From Schumannella sp. 10F1B-5-1 (GTDB taxonomy: Bacteria; Actinomycetota; Actinomycetes; Actinomycetales; Microbacteriaceae), in assembly GCF_006517535.1 (NCBI RefSeq), contig NZ_VHQH01000034.1, positions 62,001 through 126,000 of the forward strand: DNA of 64,000 nucleotides. Reading direction: 5' to 3'. A program made the position numbers and the translations under genes. Within the stretch, counting starts at the first letter, position 1; every line of letters starts with the position of its first letter. Positions 28,820-35,111 of the stretch are shown piece after piece. The notes beneath the pieces were generated by a model. The model ran no database searches, was not told the origin of the DNA, and was given only the letters and a program-made list of their open reading frames with translations.

Positions 28820-30487
28820 TTGCGATCCGTCCACTCCAACCCGACCTCCCCGCCGCCCATCCGGCGGCTCTCCGCGGCGGTCGTCGCCGAGGGCGTCACG
28901 CACGCCTACGGCGACCGCCGCGTGCTCGACGGCGTCGCCCTCACCGTCGCCCCGGGCGTCCGCCTGGGGCTGATCGGCGAGAACGGCGCCGGCAAGTCGA
29001 CCCTGCTGCGCATCCTGGCCGGCGTCGAGCGGCCCGACGAGGGCACGGTGCACGCGCCCGCCGCCACCGGCCTGCTCTGGCAGGAGGCGCCCGTGGCCGG
29101 CTCGGCACTGCTCGGCGACCTGGTCGATGCGGCCATCGCGCCGCTGCGCGAGCTCGAGCGCGAGCTCGAGTCGGCCGCCGCGGCGCTCGGCACGAGCCCC
29201 GACGCCGACGAGCGCTACGCCCGCGCCCTCGAGCGCGCCGAGGCCGTCGACCTCTGGTCGCTGGATGCACGCCGCGACGAGCTGCTCGACGGGCTCGGCG
29301 TCGGCGCGCTCGAGCTCGACCGCCGGGTCGACACGGTCTCGGGCGGGCAGCGCAGCCGCGTGGCGCTGGCCGCGCTGCTGCTCGCGCAGCCCGACGCGCT
29401 GCTGCTCGACGAGCCGACGAACCACCTCGACGACGCCGCGGTCGCGTTCCTCGCGACGCGGCTGCGCGCCTGGCGCGGTCCGCTCGTGTTCGCGAGCCAC
29501 GACCGCGCCTTCCTCGATGAGGTCGCGACCGACCTGCTCGACATCGATCCCGCACGAGCCGGGGCGACGCGCTACGGCGGCGGCTACAGCGACTACCTCG
29601 CGGCGAAGGCCGCCGAGCGCGCGCGCTGGGAGCAGCGCTTCGCCGAGGAGGAGGACGAGCTCGAACGGCTCGCCGATGCGGTCGTCACGGTCGCGCCGGC
29701 CGTGAGTCACAACCGGGTCATGCGCGACAGGAACAAGCCCGCCTACGACCGCCACGGCGGACGGGTGCAGAAGCAGATCAGCCGTCGCGTGCGCAATGCG
29801 CAGGCGCGTCTCGACGAGCTCGACGCGACCCGCGTCGCCGCGCCGCCGCCCCTTCTCACGTTCCAGGGCATCCCACGCGGCTCGCAGATCCTCGACGACG
29901 ATGAGCCCCTGCTGCGCGTGCACGACGCCCGGGTCGACGGCCGCCTGCGGGTCGACGAGCTGAAGATCGCCCCGGATGCGCGGCTGCTGGTGACCGGACC
30001 GAACGGCGCCGGCAAATCCACCCTGCTCTCGGTGCTCGCCGGCGACCTGCCCGTGCGCGGCACGGCCGTGCGGCGGCGCAAGGGACTGCGGATCGGGTTG
30101 CTACGGCAGGACGTGCGCTGGCCCGACGGCGCGCGCACACCGCGGGCGCTGTGGGAGGAGCGGCTCGGCGGTGAGCGGGCGGAGCGGCATCCGCTGACCG
30201 AGCTCGGACTCATCGCCGAACGCGACCTCGACCGGCCCGTGGGCCGGCTCTCGATCGGGCAGCAGCGGCGCATGGCGCTGGCCCTGGTGATCGCGAAGCC
30301 GCCGCACGTGTTCCTGCTCGACGAGCCGACGAACCACCTGTCGCTCGGCCTCGCGACCGAGCTCGAGGATGCGCTGGGCGGCTACCCTGGCGCGGTCGTC
30401 ATCGCGAGCCACGACCGCTGGCTGCGCCGCCGCTGGCACGGCGCCGAGGTCGGGCTGGCCGGGGGAGTGCTCGGCTCGGCGGCCTAG
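28820..30487 (+). CDS. ABC-F family ATPase (ribosome-associated)
   Basis: ABC-F proteins have two ATP-binding domains and no membrane part. They act on ribosomes, some as antibiotic-resistance factors. The first domain has GENGAGKST, signature VSGGQRSR and Walker B LLLDEPTNHLD; the second has GPNGAGKST, LSIGQQRR and FLLDEPTNHLS. The linker contains the charged segment ERARWEQRFAEEEDELERLA. The start is ambiguous. TTG 28820 has AAGGAG 7 nt upstream. In-frame GTG 28790 has AGGAAG 8 nt upstream and would add an arginine run encoded by CGG CGC CGA CGA CGA AGG. The long leader with nested starts hints at attenuation, as known for resistance ABC-F genes. It could equally be a housekeeping family member. 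Confidence 0.88.
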   Translation: MRSVHSNPTSPPPIRRLSAAVVAEGVTHAYGDRRVLDGVALTVAPGVRLGLIGENGAGKSTLLRILAGVERPDEGTVHAPAATGLLWQEAPVAGSALLGDLVDAAIAPLRELERELESAAAALGTSPDADERYARALERAEAVDLWSLDARRDELLDGLGVGALELDRRVDTVSGGQRSRVALAALLLAQPDALLLDEPTNHLDDAAVAFLATRLRAWRGPLVFASHDRAFLDEVATDLLDIDPARAGATRYGGGYSDYLAAKAAERARWEQRFAEEEDELERLADAVVTVAPAVSHNRVMRDRNKPAYDRHGGRVQKQISRRVRNAQARLDELDATRVAAPPPLLTFQGIPRGSQILDDDEPLLRVHDARVDGRLRVDELKIAPDARLLVTGPNGAGKSTLLSVLAGDLPVRGTAVRRRKGLRIGLLRQDVRWPDGARTPRALWEERLGGERAERHPLTELGLIAERDLDRPVGRLSIGQQRRMALALVIAKPPHVFLLDEPTNHLSLGLATELEDALGGYPGAVVIASHDRWLRRRWHGAEVGLAGGVLGSAA

Positions 30488-30554
30488 CGTCGTCGTCGCC
30501 ACCGTCGGACCGCGACTGCCGCGCGGCGTCGATGCCTCATCCACCGCGCCCGGT

Positions 30555-30702
30555 GAGGGTGGCCAGATATGCCCGCCCGGTCCGGCGTGTCGCGCGCATT
30601 CGTGGCCACCCTCGGGAGAGCTCGCGGCGAGGGTGGCCACGAATGCACGGGCGGGGCGGCGTGTTGTGTGCGTTTGCGGCCACCCTCGGGGCGACTCGAC
30701 GC
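30555..30702. repeat. Tandem palindromic element, 2 x 74 bp
   Basis: Two units, 30555-30628 and 30629-30702, match at roughly 73% by my hand alignment. Each unit begins GAGGGTGGCCA and carries GGCCACCCTCG about 50 nt later, so each is itself an inverted repeat. Across the junction there is a perfect 19-bp inverted repeat (30596-30614 with 30628-30646, 13-nt loop). It fills most of the 245-bp gap between convergent genes and could act as a two-way terminator. Confidence 0.85.
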
Positions 30703-30732
30703 GATACGGGGTCAGTGGTCAGTGGACGGCCG

Positions 30733-31236
30733 TCAGCGGTCGCGATCCCGGTCGCGACCGCGGCGGGTGCTGCGGGAGAGCGGGTAGCGCTCGTCGAGGC
30801 GCGGCTCGATCACCGCATCCATGAGGAAGCGACCGAGCAGGGCGCCGCCGGCCCAGTAGGCGGCCGTGACGAAGATCAGCTGGCCCCAGCCGGTGAAGCC
30901 GATGACCGCGATCACCGCCAGGCTGACGACCACGCCGAGACCGACGTAGAGGCTGCGCCAGCTGCGGGTGGCGCGGTCGCGCTGCTCCTGCTGCTGCTCG
31001 GTGCGGCTGTCGAGGCCGTCGACCGACTCGCCGAAGGCGGCGCCGTCGACCGAGTCGAACAGGTCGCGCACCGGCACGTCGAAGGCGCGGGCGAGCATGG
31101 TGAGGGTTTCGAGGCTCGCGTCGCTGCCGCGCTCGAGCCGCTGGATCGTGCGCACGGCCACGCCGCTCTGCTCGGCCAGGCGCTCCTGCGTCCAGCCGCG
31201 CTCGCGCCGGAGGGTGCTGATGCGGGTCTCGTTCAT
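30733..31236 (-). CDS. Xre-type helix-turn-helix protein with two membrane segments
   Basis: The 167-residue protein has an N-terminal Xre domain (LRRERGWTQERLAEQSGVAV, RTIQRLERGSDASLETLTML), then a polar linker. A C-terminal hydrophobic region follows with two helices (SLYVGLGVVVSLAVIAVIGF and LIFVTAAYWAGGALLGRFL) and a basic tail. It is probably a membrane-tethered regulator similar to other actinobacterial Xre-2TM proteins. ATG 31236 lies 7 nt after TAGCGT on the minus strand, suggesting a leaderless mRNA; ATG 31242 is possible. Confidence 0.85.
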   Translation of the reverse strand: MNETRISTLRRERGWTQERLAEQSGVAVRTIQRLERGSDASLETLTMLARAFDVPVRDLFDSVDGAAFGESVDGLDSRTEQQQEQRDRATRSWRSLYVGLGVVVSLAVIAVIGFTGWGQLIFVTAAYWAGGALLGRFLMDAVIEPRLDERYPLSRSTRRGRDRDRDR

Positions 31237-31373
31237 GCCCATCACGCTAGGGATGCGCGGCCCGCGCCACCACGACGGCAGCCCGCCAGGCGTGCGCCAC
31301 CTGCCCGACAGCGGCCCGCCACGGACCCGCCACGCCGCCGGACGGCGGGGTGCGGACTCGCATCGACACCTGT

Positions 31374-31389
31374 TCGAACATGTGTTCGA
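31374..31389 (+). promoter_or_regulatory. LexA (SOS) box before the radical SAM gene
   Basis: The sequence TCGAAC-ATGT-GTTCGA is a perfect match to the actinobacterial LexA consensus TCGAAC(N4)GTTCGA. It lies 8 nt upstream of ATG 31398, where LexA would cover the transcription start. Confidence 0.88.
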
Positions 31390-31397
31390 ATCTCGAC

Positions 31398-32504
31398 ATG
31401 CGGTGGAGCGGGCAGCAGCTGGACTCGGAGCAGCAGGGCGCGCTGCCCGGGCTGGCCCGCCTGCACGACCTTGTTCGCACCGTGCGCACGCCCGAGTTCG
31501 CCGGCATCGCCTTTCACGAGGTGCTGGCCAAGAGCGCGCTCAACCACGTTCCGGCGGCGGCCGCGCTGCCCTTCGGCTGGACCATCAACCCCTACCGCGG
31601 CTGCAGCCACGCCTGCGTGTTCTGCTTCGCCCGCCGCACCCACGAATACCTCGATCTGGATGCGGGCCGCGACTTCGACGAGCAGATCATCGTCAAGGTG
31701 AACGTCGCCGAGGTGCTGCAGAAGGAGCTGGCGCGACCGAGCTGGCAGCGGCATCCCGTCGCCCTCGGCACCAACACCGACCCCTACCAGCGCGCCGAGG
31801 GGCGGTACCGGCTGATGCCCGGCATCATCGCGGCGCTCGCCGCCTCGGGCACGCCCCTCAGCATCCTGTCCAAGGGCACGCTGCTGCGGCGCGACCTGCC
31901 GCTGCTGCAGGCGGCGGCCGAGCGGGTGCCGGTCGACCTGGCGATGTCGATCGCGGTGTTCGACCCCGAGCTGCAGAAGTCGATCGAGCCCGGTGCGCCG
32001 AGCACCGAGGCGCGGCTGGCGACCATCGCGGCGGCGCGGGATGCGGGCTTCGCGCCGAGCGTCTTCGTCATGCCGGTGCTGCCCTGGCTCACCGACAGCC
32101 GCGAGCACCTCGATCGGGCCTTCGGACGCATCGCCGAGGCCGGCGCCGGCTCGGTCGTCTACTCGGCGCTGCACCTGCGGCCGGGCGCGCGGGAGTGGTA
32201 CTTCGCCTGGCTCGAGCGGGAGCATCCGGATCTCGTGGGGCGCTACCGCGAGCTCTACGCCGGCTCGGACTACGCGCCGAAGGAGTACCGGACGTGGCTG
32301 GCCGCCAAGGTGCGCCCGCTGCTGCGCAAGCACGGCGTCGACCGTGCGCCGACCGAGCCGACGACGGGAGCGATCCGCTCGCGGGCCCTGCGCGGAGCCC
32401 CGGCGACGCTCGCCGGCGGGCGGCCGGGCGCGGACTCCGACCGGATGCTCGCCGCCGAGCTCGGCGCGGCGGCCGCCGATGCGCTGCAGCCGACGCTGTT
32501 CTGA
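31398..32504 (+). CDS. Rv2578c-family radical SAM protein (spore photoproduct lyase-like)
   Basis: The 368-residue protein carries the radical SAM cluster motif CSHACVFC (CxxxCxxC) after NPYRG, about residues 69-80, followed by FARRTHEYLDLDAGRDF. This matches the Rv2578c family, related to spore photoproduct lyase and proposed to act on DNA lesions; its exact reaction is not established. Other family features are LGTNTDPYQRAEGRYRLMPG and ILSKGTLLRRD. The LexA box 8 nt before the start indicates DNA-damage induction and supports a repair role. ATG 31398 is preferred because longer frames run through the box. It is divergent from the Xre protein. Confidence 0.92.
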   Translation: MRWSGQQLDSEQQGALPGLARLHDLVRTVRTPEFAGIAFHEVLAKSALNHVPAAAALPFGWTINPYRGCSHACVFCFARRTHEYLDLDAGRDFDEQIIVKVNVAEVLQKELARPSWQRHPVALGTNTDPYQRAEGRYRLMPGIIAALAASGTPLSILSKGTLLRRDLPLLQAAAERVPVDLAMSIAVFDPELQKSIEPGAPSTEARLATIAAARDAGFAPSVFVMPVLPWLTDSREHLDRAFGRIAEAGAGSVVYSALHLRPGAREWYFAWLEREHPDLVGRYRELYAGSDYAPKEYRTWLAAKVRPLLRKHGVDRAPTEPTTGAIRSRALRGAPATLAGGRPGADSDRMLAAELGAAAADALQPTLF

Positions 32505-32568
32505 TGCGGCACTCCGCACGAGGCACCTCCCGGCACGTCGCCTGCCGGGAAGCGCCCCGTGAACCCTC

Positions 32569-32574
32569 TAATCT
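32569..32574 (+). promoter_or_regulatory. -10 box TAATCT of the leaderless response regulator gene
   Basis: TAATCT, 6 nt, then ATG 32581. No Shine-Dalgarno sequence. Confidence 0.55.
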
Positions 32575-32580
32575 GGACGA

Positions 32581-33300
32581 ATGAGCATGCCGGGAGCCGC
32601 ATCCGCCCCGGGCGGCGACACCCTCGACAGCCTGTCGACGCGCACGCCTCGGCGCTCGCCCGTGCGCCTCGCGCTGCTCGATGACCACGAGGTGCTGCTC
32701 GACTCGCTCAGCAGCTGGATCTCGGGCAACGCCCCCGACTTCGACGTGGTGCTCGCCGCGACGAGCTGGCTGCAGCTCGTGCACAGCCCGGCGTTCCCGA
32801 CCGAGATGGTCTTCCTCGACCTGCAGCTGGCCGAGCCGGTCAGCATCGAGGCCCGCGTGCGCACCTGCCGCGCCGCCGGCGCCAAGGTCGTCGTGCTCAC
32901 GAGCCTCGACACTCCCGAGGCGCGGGAGCGGGCGATGGCCGCCGGCGCGGCCGAGTTCCTCTCCAAGACGATGCCGATGGCCGAGGTCATGGAGGCGGCG
33001 CGCCGCGTCATGGGCCTCGACGATGCCGGCACCGCCGGGGGATGGCGTCCGCCGCCCTCGGGGCTGAGCGCGCATCCGGAGCACGTGCGCCCGCGGCTCA
33101 GCCCGGGCGAGGAGGAGGCGCTGCGTCTCTACGTCGGCGGCCACAGCACCGCCGAGGTCGCCGCCGAGATGAACGTGCAGTACGAGACCGCCAAGACCTA
33201 CCTGCGCCGCGTGCGCGAGAAGTACGCCAAGGTGGGGCGCCCGGCGGGCAAGAAGGCCGAGCTGATCCGCCGCGCGGCGGAGGACGGGATCCTGGAGTAG
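32581..33300 (+). CDS. LuxR/NarL-type response regulator
   Basis: The 239-residue protein has an N-terminal receiver-like domain (VRLALLDDHEVLLDSLSSWI; likely phospho-acceptor in MVFLDLQLAEP; VVVLTSLDTPEARERAMAAG; FLSK). A C-terminal LuxR-type helix-turn-helix follows (LSPGEEEALRLYVGGHSTAE, VAAEMNVQYETAKTYLRRVR). No sensor kinase is adjacent, so it is an orphan here. It ends 2 bp before tdk, which has no promoter of its own visible, so the two are probably cotranscribed. Confidence 0.9.
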   Translation: MSMPGAASAPGGDTLDSLSTRTPRRSPVRLALLDDHEVLLDSLSSWISGNAPDFDVVLAATSWLQLVHSPAFPTEMVFLDLQLAEPVSIEARVRTCRAAGAKVVVLTSLDTPEARERAMAAGAAEFLSKTMPMAEVMEAARRVMGLDDAGTAGGWRPPPSGLSAHPEHVRPRLSPGEEEALRLYVGGHSTAEVAAEMNVQYETAKTYLRRVREKYAKVGRPAGKKAELIRRAAEDGILE

Positions 33301-33302
33301 CG

Positions 33303-33968
33303 ATGGCGAAGCTCTACTTCCGCTACGGCGCCATGAACAGCGGCAAGAGCACCGCGCTGCTGCAGGCCGCCTTCAACTACGAGGAGCGCGGGCAGAACGT
33401 GCTGCTCGCGAAGCCCTCGATCGACTCGAAGGGCGACGCCGCGATCGTCTCGCGCCTCGGCGTCACCCGCGAGGTCGACTTCACGGTCGGGCCGAGCGAC
33501 GACATCCGTGCGCGGTTCCAGGCCGAGCGTGAGCGCGTGCTCGCCGCCACGCAGCGGGATGTGAGCTGCCTGCTCGTCGACGAGGCGCAGTTCCTCGACG
33601 AGAACCAGGTCGACGACCTCTTCCGCATCGCGATCGAAGAGGATGTGCCGGTGCTGGCCTACGGCATCCGCACCGACTTCCAGACGGTCGCCTTCCCCGG
33701 CAGCCGCCGCCTGCTCGAGACCGCGCACTCGCTCGAGGAGCTCAAGACGATCTGCCGCTGCGGCCGCAAGGCCGTCTTCAACGCCCGCACGGTCGACGGC
33801 CGCTTCGTCTTCGACGGCGAGCAGGTCGCGATCGACGGCGTCGAGGTCGGCTACGAGTCGCTCTGCGGCGCCTGCTACCTCGACGAGAGCGGCGGCGTGC
33901 TCAACAACGGGTGGCGTCCGCGCCTCGACTTCAGCTACAAGTCCGGTCCCGACGCCGACTTCGCCTAG
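33303..33968 (+). CDS. tdk: Thymidine kinase
   Basis: Tdk phosphorylates thymidine in the salvage pathway. This is the type II form: 221 residues, Walker A GAMNSGKST (about 9-17), catalytic region VDEAQFLDENQVDDL, FRIAIEEDVPVLAYGIRTDF, and the zinc cysteines CRCG and CGAC. The lasso loop residues follow RFVFDGEQV. The stop codon sits inside a perfect 26-nt palindrome, followed by a strong terminator. Confidence 0.96.
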   Translation: MAKLYFRYGAMNSGKSTALLQAAFNYEERGQNVLLAKPSIDSKGDAAIVSRLGVTREVDFTVGPSDDIRARFQAERERVLAATQRDVSCLLVDEAQFLDENQVDDLFRIAIEEDVPVLAYGIRTDFQTVAFPGSRRLLETAHSLEELKTICRCGRKAVFNARTVDGRFVFDGEQVAIDGVEVGYESLCGACYLDESGGVLNNGWRPRLDFSYKSGPDADFA

Positions 33969-33979
33969 GCGAAGTCGGC
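33954..33979. repeat. Perfect 26-nt palindrome over the tdk stop codon
   Basis: The arm GCCGACTTCGCCT (33954-33966) meets its exact reverse complement with no spacer, around CCTAGG. The tdk TAG stop (33966-33968) is at the centre. Confidence 0.85.
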
Positions 33980-33995
33980 CAGGGCCGGATACGAA

Positions 33996-34023
33996 GAAGG
34001 GCCGCCCTGCTGGGCGGCCCTTC
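33996..34023 (+). terminator. Terminator after tdk
   Basis: A 12-bp perfect stem (GAAGGGCCGCCC / GGGCGGCCCTTC) with a TGCT loop is followed by ATCTCTGCTCT. It also faces the convergent tRNA-Pro. Confidence 0.88.
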
Positions 34024-34046
34024 ATCTCTGCTCTCACGAGCACCGG

Positions 34047-34120
34047 TCGGGGTAACAGGATTTGAACCTGCGACCTCGTCGTCCCGAACGACGCGCGCTA
34101 CCAAACTGCGCCATACCCCG
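34047..34120 (-). tRNA. tRNA-Pro (anticodon CGG)
   Basis: This is a 74-nt tRNA on the minus strand. The acceptor CGGGGTA (from 34120) pairs with TACCCCG (34054-34048), and the discriminator is A (34047). The anticodon loop TTCGGGA holds CGG at 34086-34084. The T loop contains TTCAAAT. CCA is not encoded. Confidence 0.97.
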
Positions 34121-34151
34121 GTCTCGAGCTGCTGCCGCGAGCGGCAACCTG

Positions 34152-35111
34152 TCAAGGATAGCCGACATCGGAGGCGGTCAGTGTCACCACGACCGCCTCG
34201 GGTGCGCAGGCGAAGCGCACGGGTGCGTAGATCGAGGTTCCCAGGCCCGCCGAGACCTCCAGGAACGCGCTCGCGCGGGCGCTGCGCCACACGCTGAGGC
34301 CCTGCGCCTGCGCCGCCGGGATGTCGCAGTTCGTGACCAGCGCGGGCCGGCCCGGGATGCGCACCTGGCCGCCGTGGGTGTGGCCTGCGAAGATTACGTC
34401 GGCGCCCTGAGTGGTGAGCGCATCGAGCACGCGGCGGTACGGGGCGTGCGTCACGCCGATGCTCAGCACCGGCTCGGCCTCGTCGGTCGACCACTCGACG
34501 TTCTCGCGCAGTTCCTCGACGGCGCCGGGCAGCGCATCCAGGCGATCCCAGCCACGGTGCGCGTCGCCGGTTCCGAAGAACTCGATGCGCGTGCCCTTGA
34601 GCTCGATCGCGCGGGCGTGGTTGTTGAGGTCGAGCCAGCCGAAGTCGGCGAACAGGCTGTTCAGCGACTCCGTGTCGATGTCCATCGGGCGACGACTCGT
34701 GCCCTGCTCGGGAAAGAAGTATCCGAAGGGGTTTTTCAGCACCGGGCCGTAGTAGTCGTTCGATCCGTGGGCGAAGACGCCGGCGGTTCCCGCGAAGGGC
34801 TCGAGCGCGTAGTGGATCGCGTCGAGCGCATCCACGTGGCCGAAGTTGTCGCCGGTGTCGACGATCAGATCGGGCTCGTAGTGCGCGAGCGAGCGGATGA
34901 ACTCCTGCTTGCCGTGCTGCCACGGCGCCATGTGCAGGTCGCTCAGGTGCAGCACCGTGATGTCGCGACTGCCGGGCGGCAGGATCGGGAGCACCTCTTC
35001 GCGCACCGTCCAGCGCACCCGCTCGACGAAGACGCCGTAGGCGGCCACGGCCGCCCCGGCCGCGACGGTCAGCCCGAGGGCGGTGGCGGTCGCGCGGCCG
35101 GAGCGCGCCAT
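34152..35111 (-). CDS. Metallophosphoesterase with N-terminal membrane segment
   Basis: The 319-residue protein has one N-terminal membrane segment (ATALGLTVAAGAAVAAYGVF). Calcineurin-like phosphoesterase motifs follow: HLSDLHM, VDTGDNFGH, GSNDYY (in place of the usual GNHD), THAPYR and GHTHGGQ. The changed third motif keeps the Asn but puts Asp for His, so metal binding may be altered. It is the counterpart of Rv3683. It starts at 35111, sharing one base with the PBP stop (TGATG), so it is translationally coupled to the PBP gene. Confidence 0.9.
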   Translation of the reverse strand: MARSGRATATALGLTVAAGAAVAAYGVFVERVRWTVREEVLPILPPGSRDITVLHLSDLHMAPWQHGKQEFIRSLAHYEPDLIVDTGDNFGHVDALDAIHYALEPFAGTAGVFAHGSNDYYGPVLKNPFGYFFPEQGTSRRPMDIDTESLNSLFADFGWLDLNNHARAIELKGTRIEFFGTGDAHRGWDRLDALPGAVEELRENVEWSTDEAEPVLSIGVTHAPYRRVLDALTTQGADVIFAGHTHGGQVRIPGRPALVTNCDIPAAQAQGLSVWRSARASAFLEVSAGLGTSIYAPVRFACAPEAVVVTLTASDVGYP

